This document shows positions 25,701 through 35,366 of a stretch of 64,000 nt of DNA, piece after piece (the first letter of the stretch is position 1; every line of letters begins with the position of its first letter). The notes beneath the pieces were generated by a model. The model did no database searches. It saw only the letters and a list, made by a program, of their open reading frames with translations, and had not been told where the DNA came from. Source of the stretch: Roridomyces roridus (taxonomy: Eukaryota > Basidiomycota > Agaricomycetes > Agaricales > Mycenaceae); assembly GCA_029378245.1 (NCBI GenBank), contig JARKIF010000161.1, positions 1 to 64,000 on the forward strand, given 5' to 3'. The position numbers and the translations under genes were made by a program.

Positions 25701-27127
25701 AATGGGCGTTACGGATCAAGCGGAAGGCGAACGGCGAGATCGACAAATACAAAGCTCGACTCGTCGCTCGGGGCTTCACGCAGGTTCCAGGCGTGGATTA
25801 CTTCGAGACATTCTCGCCCACAGCCAAACTGTCCTCACTGCGCACAATTTTATCTATTGCCGCGCGTTACGACTGGGAGATCAAGGTGTTTGATTTCTCG
25901 GCGGCATTCTTGAACGGCGAGTTTTCGGAGGACGAGGAGATTTACATGGAGCAGGCGCCGTATTACTCAAACGGCAACTCGGGGGAGGTGATCCGGCTTC
26001 AGCGGACGATTTACGGCTTGAAGCAGTCTAGCCGCAAGTGGTACGAGAAGCTCACGACATCTCTCGCCACGCTCGGGATCCACCCACTTCACTCCGACCA
26101 TGCCGTCTATCGTGTAACTCGAGGCGAACACATCGCGTTGCTTGCCATTCACATTGATGACAGCACTATTACCGGCAACTCACCTACGTTGATTGACGAG
26201 GTTCAGAGGGAGATTGCTGAGATGTTTAAAATCACAATGCTGGGTTCAATCAGTTGGTTGTTGGGAATGGAAGTGAAGAGGAATCGGGAAAAGGGGACCT
26301 TGGCTTTGTCGCAGACGACGTACATCGACTCGTTGCTGCAGAAGTTCAACATGGGGGATTGTAAACCAATTTCGGTTCCGCTGGATCCCACGGTTCAACT
26401 CACTCGTGAACAGTGCCCTGTGGATTCAAAGGCAGCATCGGCGATGCGGAGCATCCCATATCGCGAGTTGATTGGTGGATTAGTCTGGTTGGCTACGGCA
26501 ACTCGACCTGACCTTGCATTTGCGGTCTGCGTCTTGTCTCGTTTTATCGACAACCCGGGACTGCCACACTGGCATGCAGCAAAGCGCGTACTTCAATACT
26601 TAAAAGGAACACGCACGCTGGCGTTGGTTTACAGCACGGCTGACACCACACTTGGTTTGGAAATCTATGCGGATGCAGATGGAATGTCGTTGGAAAACAG
26701 GAAGGCCGTTTCAGGCTATGCCTTTGTGTTGAATGGAGCGGTGGTTTCTTGGTCGTCGAAACAACAGGAGATTGTATCTCTTTCAACGACGGAGGCTGAA
26801 TATGTGGCCATCACCTACACGGCGAAGGAGGCCATTTGGTTCCGTTATTTCATGGCCGAACTTTTCGGGTCCATCGAATTCCCGTTCATCATCTACAACG
26901 ACAACCAGTCGGCGATTTCACTTGCACACGCCGAACTGGGTCAATTCCATGCACGCACCAAACACATCGACATACGCTACCATTTTATTCGGGAGCAGAT
27001 CGAGAAGAGGACTCTAGAGGTTGTTTATTGTCCAACGGCTGAGATGACGGCGGACGTTTTCACGAAGGCGCTGGCCGCTTTCAAGTTCAAACCCTTGGTT
27101 GGAAAGTTGGGGTTGATTCTGGTTTGA
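22784..27127 (+). CDS. Copia-1 Gag-Pol polyprotein
   Basis: Single 1447-codon ORF. Order: Gag (about 1-250); zinc knuckle [14 protein letters not shown] (about 258-271); acidic linker; aspartic protease DSGASQHMT (about 390); GAG-pre-integrase with LHRLLGHV; integrase DDE domain with [15 protein letters not shown] and [14 protein letters not shown]; hydrophobic/proline linker; reverse transcriptase with [45 protein letters not shown] and the catalytic pair in [10 protein letters not shown] (HIDD instead of the more common YVDD); RNase H with [30 protein letters not shown] and [13 protein letters not shown]. No internal stop or frameshift, so translation would give one polyprotein cut by the protease. 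Confidence 0.95.
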   Translation: MSTNTFSSTAKLGEYFTKLPSCKADGTNWVFFRDRFLFAVDAAGLSDHFEDGPLGTAEEPLAPTVVDPKNPTAAETTALGAHMTRRRFWKSEQAILKQGLASVIPDSLFLKVKGAGTARVMWEKVKGEFEKKSKMVTVDLRRKLQDERCAEGGDVKTHINKLQTIRADLVAMEADPGDENFVAIVLGSLPASYETYLSALTGAATLLGKTLDPDTVLQGISDEADRKAARPTGKGEKEAAFYGGYGNGGKKSKKTMECYNCHKKGHIAKECWAKGGGREGQSPHQRKNGRANIAETVNELDAAWIATVPELDDDVEFDEMDEEDDRRDAEGSYKSVSAPPVSSTTDNEDEPGGSGLNHDLESRTFDECIVAANVTTTTPTKEREIYDSGASQHMTPSRYRLMNYKTLAPREIMAAGDKGLSAVGMGDMHLEVPNGGSKTRVLLRDVLYVPNLRVTLISIGRIARAGYAVQFRDKECRILDHKSRRIGTIPLVQGLYSVESGGYIAQANVADVGPLIATPEELHRLLGHVPVEAAKKLVKNGLVSGVELDETAGTSTGDCKSCLHGKMTRKPISRAKEREPAGQVGDEVHTDLWGPATVKTPQHKQYYASFTDEASRYSVIVLMHSKDETLEAFQNLDARWEREHGIKIKILHSDNGGEYKNHEFDSYLARRGIRRKYTVHDTPEHNGLSERVNRTFLEKVRAMLHAAGLPRNVWGEALKHAVWLKNRTSTRALGGRTPYEAFHGTKPDLRHVYEWGCEVDVHVEDGGKLDGRSREGRWLGFDPDSIDGHRIYYPDTRAIRVERSVKFPDVRRSGELYRVLNEGEKEVEKKADARSIQHAPEKPADPISTPTPPESPLSTPPNTPEKSTQVAPKDISSTIDPRNIIEGTRTRRAAAHVAELADDVYLEEVAMEFAYLGTGSLSDSPTVEEAMTREDWPEFKAAMDVEMEAMRRTGTFGDGLVTRPDGRNVVGSKWALRIKRKANGEIDKYKARLVARGFTQVPGVDYFETFSPTAKLSSLRTILSIAARYDWEIKVFDFSAAFLNGEFSEDEEIYMEQAPYYSNGNSGEVIRLQRTIYGLKQSSRKWYEKLTTSLATLGIHPLHSDHAVYRVTRGEHIALLAIHIDDSTITGNSPTLIDEVQREIAEMFKITMLGSISWLLGMEVKRNREKGTLALSQTTYIDSLLQKFNMGDCKPISVPLDPTVQLTREQCPVDSKAASAMRSIPYRELIGGLVWLATATRPDLAFAVCVLSRFIDNPGLPHWHAAKRVLQYLKGTRTLALVYSTADTTLGLEIYADADGMSLENRKAVSGYAFVLNGAVVSWSSKQQEIVSLSTTEAEYVAITYTAKEAIWFRYFMAELFGSIEFPFIIYNDNQSAISLAHAELGQFHARTKHIDIRYHFIREQIEKRTLEVVYCPTAEMTADVFTKALAAFKFKPLVGKLGLILV

Positions 27128-27134
27128 GGGGGAG

Positions 27135-27415
27135 TGTTGGAGTCGTCGTGGTATGAAGCAAACCAGAGCGAAAGAGACGGGCAGTGCACGCCACCGAGCA
27201 GTGCATGCAACCGTCTCGTAGCTATCAAACGTAGTGATGAAACGCGTCTCGTACGCCACAAAGCTGTTCGTTTGCTGGGATACTTGGCTGTGTTCTTGGT
27301 CTCTATCTACGGTATCCTAGCTACTAGAAAGGTATAAAAGCAAGCCTGTATTCGCACTTTGAAAATAGAACTTTACCCCCCATCCGTGCATACACATATA
27401 TCTTTATTTTCTACA
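27135..27415 (+). repeat. Copia-1 3' LTR
   Basis: 281 bp, no difference from the 5' LTR found by eye, directly followed by the TTCCA target duplication. Confidence 0.93.
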
Positions 27416-27831
27416 TTCCAGGCGCGTGTTGTATACTGAATACCAAATACTCGCTCTAACTTCCACTCCGACTCTTAGACACAGCTCGCACTGGGAACAG
27501 CGCGCCCCCTGCGCATTGGGCTGGCGGAGAACTACCTCCGCGACGTGGTGTATACCCTGATGAAAGATGCGGCGCTTGATGTGCGGGGGGCGTTTGCGGG
27601 AACGGCGGGCGCACCGAGTTATATGCCACCGCCGTATGCTGAGACATTCTTCAATCTTGGTCAGGCTCTGAGGTCGCGGTTGGGTGATTGATGTATGTAT
27701 TTAGGATGGCTATAGTGCGGGTCTTGTACATGTATGTGCGTGGAATACAACGTGAATATGTGTGAGTAGTAGTATAACAATGAAGGGCATGATGTGATAT
27801 GATACAAGATTCGGTTCCACATTAATTCACC

Positions 27832-28379
27832 CGAGAGGAGAACAGCGGCGGCGGGTTCTCGTCCTTCGAAATGGGAGGTGGGCAGAGAAATTGAGGCTCT
27901 ATTTGGTTGAAAGTCAGCGGCGAAGGATAGCAGTCCTTTCTGGCTTCGCACACACCTTTTGAGATCGGGGGCACGTTCCACTCCGCCTCCTTGCCCGGCC
28001 TCGGCGAAGACGGTGTGGTCAATTGGACAGCTGGTGCCCGGGGTCGGGGTAGTACGATGACTCTGGTAGCTCCGTACTCCTTTGGTTCTGCGTGCGCTGG
28101 ATTGAGGGGTCAGATCAGTACCACGGTCGGAGTGGGACTAGGAGTGGCTTTGACGTACGCTGTTGTAATCTCTGTGATTCTCGGAGTTTGAGGTGGAGGT
28201 ATCGGTCCCACAGTGCCAGAGCGTAAAAGGTGAGGCAGAAGAACACGAATATTATGGTGCCTGAGACACTCTGAGTTCGAGATCAACTACCTAGCTTGGA
28301 GAACCAACGCACCTGGTGTGATATAGGAAGTGCACCCCATGCAAGGGATCAGCTCCAAGTCATTCGATGTTGGTGCCAT
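27832..28379 (-). CDS. small single-pass membrane protein
   Basis: Four exons with agreeing phases: ATG at 28379 (MAPTSNDLELIPCMGCTSYI), then a second exon with one hydrophobic segment (TIIFVFFCLTFYALALW) followed by a basic stretch, a third exon rich in Pro/Ser/Arg (VIVLPRPRAPAVQLTTPSSP) and a fourth ending PPLFSSRVN. The first intron starts GTGCGT and ends TCTCAG; the third starts GTGTGT and ends AAATAG. About 128 residues. One membrane helix near residues 23-40, with a likely cytoplasmic C-terminus because of the basic residues just after the helix. Family not recognised. Convergent with the disrupted gene, leaving about 140 bases between stops. Confidence 0.5.
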
Positions 28380-28739
28380 GGTAATCGGTGGGTGATGAGT
28401 CGGGGGAGAGTGGACGCTGGATCGACGGGTGGCACTAGCACTTTTGTATCCGGGTGGAGTGAATGCACAGCATCGTCGGTCGTTTCTCGAAAACTGAAAG
28501 CTGTGTTCACTGTCTTGAATCTTACGTCCAGTCCGAGGGCAGCGCCACATCGACAGGAGGCAGAGCGCGTCGAGGCTGTTGTACATCTCCGAAAGAACCG
28601 GACAAGCACGGACGTCGGACACGGAAAAAGACGGGCACAGTGGGAAATTATTATTCAGCACAACTGCGCCGCAGCCCGTCTTCCCCAATTGAGTTAGAAG
28701 AGACTTCGAGCCCTCCGAGTCCAAGTTTCAAGAATCCGG

Positions 28740-28945
28740 CTTCAAGTCGTGGTGGTGAGAGTAAAGAGCGAGTCGGTGATCAACCTAACATGATGACGGA
28801 TCAATCCGCTCTTACCCTGCCGTCTGCTGTGCCCAGGCACTACCCAGTGCAGGGTGCAGGCCATTCCCGACGATATCATCCGCGATCATCCTCCGCTCTC
28901 TTCCCGCGCATGGCAGTGTCCAGGCCAGTCGACACCGTAACGAGT
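28740..28945 (+). pseudogene. F-box gene 5' fragment
   Basis: Matches the start of F1/F2: GAGCGAGTC...GGTGATCA leader, ATGACGGATCAA..., CACTACCCA, ATTCCCGACGATATC, CTCTTCCCGC.CATGGCAG and CCAGTCGA follow in the same order with small gaps. Frame is lost and nothing beyond the F-box is present. Confidence 0.65.
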
Positions 28946-29367
28946 CGTTATAATCTCGGCCCTTGGCTCAACGGCTGCGGAGACTCGTTGAGTCGTTACT
29001 CGTAGAGATTGCACTGGGAGTGGGCGCCGCGAGTGGCATTCACGACGCACACATAGCGCTAAACTGCAACGCCCAAGCGGCCTTCCACTTTGTGTTCGAC
29101 AGTGTCATATTCAAGGGTTTCATACGGATTGTGGGGAAGCGTGGCGGCTTTTACGACGTGTGGGAGATTCAGATGCATCCACAGGCGTATCTGTCCACGC
29201 CGAGTCGTGGGTTCAAAATCTCGTTCCATGTTGCAACCCTCTGATAAATTCAAGTCCAAGGTATATTCACTGATGGGAACGAACAACATTCAAAACGAGC
29301 ATATTCCCCTCGCAAGGGACCGGTATCCCTATTCATAAAATGCCTCTAGCTGTATTATATTCATCGC

Positions 29368-30462
29368 TCATCTGGTTCTAATCGGCACAGGGTCCGCGCA
29401 GGTGAACGTCTGTATCTCGTGTTGAAATCCCGAGCCAAGAGAAAGAGAAGCAGAGACGTACCACAGGTACTCCACCTCCCGGAAATATCCCGACTGAACT
29501 CGGCCCCGAGATGAAGAAACTGTCTGTAAAAAAAGAGTCAGTCAAGGAATATATACAGAACTCAGAAACGCCACGCACTGGCCCAATTATTCCAAAATAT
29601 ATTCGCCGGGATGGAATCTCCGTTGGTGTTGACCCACGTCGCCGTGAGCCCACGTGGTGGGGTCATAACTCCACAGGGCGGTCTCGACGGCGAGCTGGTG
29701 CATGTTCAGCGCGTCGCCGAATGAGTTGGGGGTGCCGGGTGCCGGGGGGCCTTCGGGGACGTTACCGGACTTTCCGAAATACGCGAAACTAGGAGTGAGG
29801 GCCGGAGTTTGAGACGGGTAAGCCTGAGACGCAAATGCTACGCACTTGTTGGATGCCGAGCCGAGATCGTTGCTATCCGAGCTGAAGCTCATGATGGCCG
29901 CCAGATACGAATACTGGTTATACGTCGTCGTCGAGGCCATGGGGAAATGGGAAGTCGAGCCGGGGGTGTAAGAGAAGGATACCACCAGAGCAGTACCGTC
30001 ACTCTGGGATTGCGTGTAACCCTCGAATTTCCCGTAGGGTATCGATTGCTGTGCCCATCCATGCGGGAAGGCCGCCGTAGGGCTGATGGGATCGGCTCGG
30101 ATATTGCACGTCACTCTAGAACTGCGTGAGCCGAACGAAAGTCAGGGAGATATAGAAAAACGAACTGTACGGGGGCGACGGCTGAAGGGGTGGATTGGCG
30201 GGGGAAGTTGCCCATGAGGGTCAGTGAAGGATCCCAGACAAAGCAAGCAGGTGAATAATGACACACTGCGACGCCGGGGTTTAAGAAGCGGCAGGCCACG
30301 AGCAAGACGCTGAGCGTTAGTCAACGCGCCCTCCAGAGCCTGTGGTGCTCGAGCGGATACATCGGAAGTCCGGAAGCCGCGTCTCAACGTCCGGGTGATC
30401 TCGGCTGCGTCGGAGGTGGAGAAAACGGCAAGAGCGAGTGCGTATAGCAAGGAGAGACGGAT
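29368..30462 (-). pseudogene. secreted protein gene with lost start and frameshift
   Basis: Resembles an Agaricomycete secreted family with a TNAxRLAxGLP motif after the signal peptide. Exon 1 reads RLSLLYALALAVFSTSDAA then ALTNAQRLARGLPLLKPRR. Later exons give YLAAIMSFSSDSNDLGSAS, FAYFGKSGNVPEGPPAPG, LAVETALWSYDPTTWA, ISGPSSVGIFPGG and a last exon ending TFTCADPVPIRTR. Two lesions: the expected ATG before RLSLL is ATC (30462-30460) with no other in-frame ATG nearby, and the frame slips near 29650 between TTWA and the continuation TATWVNTNGDSIPANIFW (two bases short). Introns at about 29846, 29570 and 29450 are otherwise normal. Family assignment is from memory of motif order, so moderate. 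Confidence 0.55.
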
Positions 30463-31001
30463 TTCCGCGGAAGGGAATGGACGGATGCCGACCCGGTCTC
30501 AGATGATGATAGACAGGAGTTCCATTGGTTAAGGGGAACCAGGGCAGAAAGTCGTATTGATCGGGGTGTTGAGTTCAGTCAAGCAGAGGGGACGAGAGGA
30601 GCATCAGTAAAAGTTTTTTTAAGATGCAGTTGTTTCGTTGAGGACTCCGGCATCAGAACTGAAGTCGACTCTCAAACAGGTTTTTAGAAACCAAGGAACC
30701 CCTGAGCTCGACTTGGCATGATGCCGTGTCCGGCGGAACTCGTACTTAATTTTATGACAAGGTTCAGATGAAATAGCGCAGAATTGTGATGTCAGCCTAC
30801 ACTACGGTAAAGCTCCAACCATTTGTTTTTGTTTGCTTTCAACTCCCTGAGTTCTTTGACTTTGCTGGACAACTTGATTGTGGCCTGCCTGCCAGATTCT
30901 GCCACACCCTCTCTGATTCTGCCATTCTGCCAGCCATTCCGGCAGAATGGCACCATTCTGCCAACCACACTACCACAGGGTAGGTGTTTCTTATGTACAT
31001 A
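30463..31001. other. spacer, no gene
   Basis: No coding signal. 30890-30960 is rich in short repeats of CATTCTGCCA / GGCAGAATG. Confidence 0.35.
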
Positions 31002-31767
31002 TATGGGCTATATACTCTGCAAAAATTAGCAAGATTTTACAGTTTTTTTGCAGGCAACTTACATCTCATTTGCGAGGTTGGCTCACATCTTTCGGTGAGC
31101 TTACATCCCAAATCGGTCGCATGTTGCTCATGGCTCGCATCCCCGCCGGGGGGTATCAGTATCTTCTGATTTGATCGGAATCAATCCGGCCCCTCGGCGC
31201 CGCCCACAGAAGGGTGAACATTGTATTGGACAGCCGGATTGGGACCGGATGCATCTGGCACGCCTCCAGTATACTACATGGTTAGTTTTGACCCCATCCG
31301 CCTCCACAGAACTGAGCAGACTGATTGTGTAGTTCAAATTTTTATCTGCACCTCATTATGAAGGTCATACAACCGGGACAGCTGCAAGGGAGTCGGAATA
31401 CAGCCTACAGCATGTGGAATACCATTCTGTGTGTGTTTGAACCTTGAGAGTATGCCCCGAGGCATTTGGGTGCTCAGAGATGAGTGAAATGATCACCAAT
31501 TTCCATTTACGGAATTCGGCAAGCAAAGATCATCAATGCTGAAAATCACTCCCATCAAATCTCAGAAATTTCTCCGCCACCAACTCCATCTATGCATCCA
31601 ATTGAACATGAAATCATCCCATACTGGGTTGCCAGCTTGCTCACCACACATGTAACTCACGCTCAAGTTGTAAGCTTTTCGACATCCAACATGTCAGTTG
31701 CAACCAAAAACCCTGCAACCAAATGAGATGTACCCGCCATGAATTTTTGCACAGTATATGTGCCATA
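31002..31767. mobile_element. TIR element X (TATGG...CCATA family)
   Basis: 766 bp bounded by TATGGGCTATATACTCTGCA and, reversed, TATGGCACATATACTGTGCA. Target duplication TACATA at 30996-31001 and 31768-31773. No ORF of note, so non-autonomous. A second copy in inverted orientation is split across 32628-40195. Confidence 0.75.
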
Positions 31768-31806
31768 TACATACACTCAGAGCTGACTGACACCTGTGTA
31801 TACTTA

Positions 31807-32465
31807 TATGGCACATATACTGTAAAATAATTATTGGAACTCATTTGGATTGCATGTTCATGTGGTAATCTGGTTTTGGAGCGCAACTTCAGGTTGGCAG
31901 ACATCTGGGTCCCAACATTTTGTACTTTGAGCTGGTCACTGCCTGGATTCCGGTCTCCACGGCCAGGTCTGGTGTGATAATCTAGGAATGCTGATAGGTG
32001 ATTTTCCGGCTTGAGCGATCCAGTAGATGTTAATCACAAGATCTTATCAGTTCATCACTATATGACAGTAAATCAATGTGCTTTACTCTTCCCAAATACA
32101 ATGCTGGAGCAGCATAGATAATACTCTGAGTAGACAGACAGAAGCAATGGATTTACTACTCAAATGCCAAACCCATGCAGAGCACAAGCGGAACAAGGCA
32201 AAGACACGCAGCATTTTTTCGCAATCCCAGTCTGGATGATAGCCCATCAGTGTCGCATGGGTGGCCGCATCCTCGGCAGATCGGCAGTCAATGTCGAGAA
32301 ATGAAAAGTCTTTCTCTGAAAAGTGTTGAACTCTCTTCAGATGCTCCCCAAAAAGCCAGCCTCAAGATGCTACCCAAACTACCGAGCCAGGACTGAGTTG
32401 GGATCCAGAAGCTGGGCTCCCAGCGGATGTTCCCACAACAATTATTTTACAGTATATCGCCCATA
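31807..32465. mobile_element. TIR element Y (TATGG...CCATA family)
   Basis: 659 bp with ends TATGGCACATATACTGTAAA and, reversed, TATGGGCGATATACTGTAAA. Target duplication ATACTTA at 31800-31806 and 32466-32472. Interior differs from X and codes for nothing recognisable. Confidence 0.7.
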
Positions 32466-33091
32466 ATACTTACTATGTGGCATTAGGAAGCTGCTCAACA
32501 ACAGAATGTGACTTCACATACTTAATCCACGGTGGCATCCACCGACGACGTAGACTCAGAGGTGGTACAGTAACAGTATCAAAGATGGAATCTGCATGTG
32601 GTGCAGAGTAATATCTAGCTGCAGTCATATGGCACATATACTGTGCAAAAATTCAGGGCGGGTGCATCTCACTTGGTTGCCTGATGTCAACGACAGCATC
32701 TAGGCCGGCTTGCCGGGTGATCGGATCAGACGCGGAACGGCGTGGGTGACACGGCCGGGTACGACGAGAAGGTCAACGAGCTCGAGAACGTCGAGAGGAG
32801 ACGAGTCGAGCACAACAAGACGAGTTGAATCTAGGCGAATAGGCGAGTCGGGTTGTGTCCGTGAGGGAAGAGAACGTAACCCGTAAGCCAAAGTAGCGCT
32901 GGAGATTAGACGAGGTAGAATCTACTGTACATGAGATTCTACCCAAGTATAAATACTAAATCCCTCAGGAGCGTTCTCCTGTACGATCGGTCCCTGACCC
33001 TTAATTACCCCTATGCGACTCCTCTCTTAATAGAGTTAAGTGGAGCGTCTCCTGTAACCCTATAGGTTACCCCTCCTTGGCATGATCACTG

Positions 33092-33329
33092 TGTTGTAGG
33101 AGACCCGAGCACCACTCTCCCGTGACCGTGTTCAACTGCCTGAATACATCTTCCATTCTTCCTCTCTAATTAAGGTACAGATCCTGAATGGTTCAACCTA
33201 TCTCTATTGCCAAAACATGGTAATATACCCTGTTTCATCTTCTACCTATTTCATATTCTGGATAAGCAGCATGTATAAATACAGGCTCATCTTAGTGAAT
33301 ATACCTTGTCTGTTCTTGTTCCCACAATA
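33092..33329 (+). repeat. Copia-2 5' LTR
   Basis: 238 bp. End set at ...CAATA because this makes the flanking CACTG repeats exact and puts GGTTATGGGCC immediately after, as in Copia-1. Confidence 0.8.
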
Positions 33330-33473
33330 GGTTATGGGCCCCGCAGCGTTCTGAATCCCTCCATCAAGAACACGACCAACCTAATCTCAGTTCCACAACC
33401 CATCACACAACCAACCCACCCCTAACCACACAACCATCACACAACCACCTCACGGTCATACCAAGCCACTTCC

Positions 33474-35366
33474 ATGGCATCCCAAATGATCACCTTACCG
33501 GTTTTATTGGCCGCGGAAAAGCTCCAGGCAAACAAATCGAATTATCCTACCTTCAAAGTCCTCATCGAGGAGCATGCCGCAAGCAAAGGCTTGACTGGCT
33601 ATCTCGATGGAAGCATCACCAAACCAGCATTGGTCACCCAACCCAGCGGCACTGCGCCGCCAAGCCCCACCCCCGTATTTTCGACCGCCCCGTCTCGCGA
33701 TGAGTTCATTTATCGTGACGGAGTAATGCGATCCCTTATTGTGACCAACATTGTCGATCCGATTGGTCTTGGTGTCAAACGCGACGGAACAGCGAAAGCA
33801 TGCTGGGATTCTGTCGTCGACGCCTGTGCCAAAAAGAGTGATGCCGCTCTTTCATTGGCCCAGAGTGAGCTACAATCCATCAAGTTCACGGGCACCTCGC
33901 GTGCAGATTTGGATTTCCTCCTCAGCAACATCCGAAACAAAGCGCACGCGGTGCGGATGATGGGTGGAACGGTGGATGATAAAGAGCAAAAGAATATTCT
34001 TATTCGGGCCTTACCCCCGGATCCGCGTTGGCTCGGTCTTCAGGGCGCTCTATTCACAGCCACGGACCTCGACGAGGCCTTTGCACTTATCAAGACCGTC
34101 GCCATTAATACCAGGATGCCGGAGAATACGACGGTTACCGTGGATCCCACTGCCCTCAATACTTCCGCCCCGAAACGCCGTTGCACGAACCCGGGTTGCA
34201 AAGCTATCAACAAAACAAGTCATGCCATTGATAACTGCTACTGGCCTGGGGGAGGAAAGGAGGGCCAATTCCCTCCGAATTTCGGGCGCAATAAACCGCG
34301 AGCCAACCAAGCAGTAGCGACGGCGGAGCAGCCGGCGCCTACCGTCCATCGTGTGTTGATGGCCAGACTCGCTGAATCAAAGGAGGGATATCCGGTTGAC
34401 TATGTGCCGAAGAAATACCCGAGACCCACCGTCGAGGAGATTGAGGATGAAGATCCTATGCTCCCCAAAACCAAACCTGCACCGGACGCACCGTGCCCCA
34501 TCTCCACCCAAATGCCGAAAAGATATCCGAAGCCCACTGTCGAGGAGGTTGAGGATGAAGATCCGATGCTCCCTAAAGCTCGGCCTGCGCGGCGCGCATC
34601 ACCGGTGGAATACGCACCGAAGAGATATCCAAAGCCCACCGTCGAAGAGATCGAGGACGAAGATCCGATGCTCCCGAAACCTCAGCCCGCGCGGCCAGCA
34701 TGTCCCAGCACTACTCCAGCCGAGACGCGAGATGTGGAGTCTGCCAACTCGGACAAGGCATTCGTCAGCCGCACGTTCGAGAGCTACACGCCCAGCACCA
34801 CCGTCACCTTCCTCGATTCCGGCGCCAGCGATCATTTTTTCTGCAACCGCGAGGACTTTAGTTCTTACGAGGCGATCGCTGTGCGTACCGGACAATCCGC
34901 ACTCGCATCTGAAGGAGACTTTGCTATCATTGGAAAGGGATCAGTCACCAAGATCTTTCACATCGAGGGAAAAACTGTGCACCTTACGTTCCGCAATGCC
35001 CTGCACGCACCCTCCCTATCTGCCAACCTAGTTTCGGTCAGCCAGTTCGACAAAGCTGGATATTACTCCACCTTCGGAGGTGGCCATGTTGTCATCCGCG
35101 AGGGAGGAAAACGGGACAACACTACTGAGCGGACGCGGATCGGATGGGATGTACGTTTTGAACGCGAGTTCACCTCACGCAAACATCTCGACCGCCCGTC
35201 CCACCAGTCTCGCCGATTGGCATCGCCGTATGGCCCACGCGAGCCCGGAGACAATCAAAGAAATGAACTCGAAGGGCATGGTCGATGGACTCGATATCAC
35301 CGACCAGGAGCTCGCTGGCAAATGCATCAGTTGTCGAGCCGGGCGCCAACATGCTCGCCCGTATGA
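33474..35366 (+). CDS. Copia-2 Gag-protease ORF
   Basis: 630 codons from ATG. Gag core about 1-220; a knuckle-like CTNPGC...H...C segment near 238-262; then three near-identical acidic/proline repeats of about 35-40 residues (KRYPKPTVEEIEDEDPMLPK) at about 305-420; then aspartic protease LDSGASDHFF near 450 and the downstream LHAPSLSANLVSVSQFDKAG. The ORF should run into the integrase but drifts into unrelated residues after VVIREGG (about 35105) because the pol reading continues in the +1 frame. Confidence 0.85.
   Translation: MASQMITLPVLLAAEKLQANKSNYPTFKVLIEEHAASKGLTGYLDGSITKPALVTQPSGTAPPSPTPVFSTAPSRDEFIYRDGVMRSLIVTNIVDPIGLGVKRDGTAKACWDSVVDACAKKSDAALSLAQSELQSIKFTGTSRADLDFLLSNIRNKAHAVRMMGGTVDDKEQKNILIRALPPDPRWLGLQGALFTATDLDEAFALIKTVAINTRMPENTTVTVDPTALNTSAPKRRCTNPGCKAINKTSHAIDNCYWPGGGKEGQFPPNFGRNKPRANQAVATAEQPAPTVHRVLMARLAESKEGYPVDYVPKKYPRPTVEEIEDEDPMLPKTKPAPDAPCPISTQMPKRYPKPTVEEVEDEDPMLPKARPARRASPVEYAPKRYPKPTVEEIEDEDPMLPKPQPARPACPSTTPAETRDVESANSDKAFVSRTFESYTPSTTVTFLDSGASDHFFCNREDFSSYEAIAVRTGQSALASEGDFAIIGKGSVTKIFHIEGKTVHLTFRNALHAPSLSANLVSVSQFDKAGYYSTFGGGHVVIREGGKRDNTTERTRIGWDVRFEREFTSRKHLDRPSHQSRRLASPYGPREPGDNQRNELEGHGRWTRYHRPGARWQMHQLSSRAPTCSPV

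Larger units (their letters stand above)
22438..27415 (+). mobile_element. Copia-1 LTR retrotransposon, complete
   Basis: A 4978-bp element with 281-bp LTRs (22438-22718 and 27135-27415) that begin TGTTGGAGTC and end TTTTCTACA, and look identical base for base. Target duplication TTCCA at 22433-22437 and 27416-27420. A probable primer-binding region starts GGTTATTGGCCCCC just inside the 5' LTR, and a polypurine tract GAGGGGGAG precedes the 3' LTR. One long ORF. Everything needed for autonomous copying is present. Confidence 0.95.
20749..27691 (+). pseudogene. coiled-coil-start gene split by Copia-1
   Basis: Unrecognised host gene. Exon 1 (ATG 20749) begins MANPPHSNHGKRSMDAIDTA and has a heptad-rich coiled coil (about residues 25-110). 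Short charged exons follow (VKVEIKSEDTK; VEVKSEEPPTKVRKLEP), then a conserved-looking region (APFKYCLWTTEFFEKSTRLG, LYWHPSTDDAAVLPFWVWGY) and FTKKLYKWEKYIADA. One intron appears to use a GC donor (GCAAGT near 22174). Copia-1 sits in the exon after HQDLF; beyond it the frame resumes with QAR and the last exon TQLALGTARPLRIGLAENY... ending RSRLGD at 27691. Removing the element and one TSD copy restores the exon. The middle exon joins near 21450-21660 are unsure. Function unknown; the occupied allele should be null. Confidence 0.65.

Noticed and set aside
28960..29244. 93-codon plus ORF after the F-box fragment
   Set aside because: No recognisable motif and partly overlaps the decayed F-box remnant.
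34396..35031. 211-codon plus ORF inside Copia-2
   Set aside because: Alternate frame of the Gag repeat region, rich in RR/SP as expected from an out-of-frame reading.
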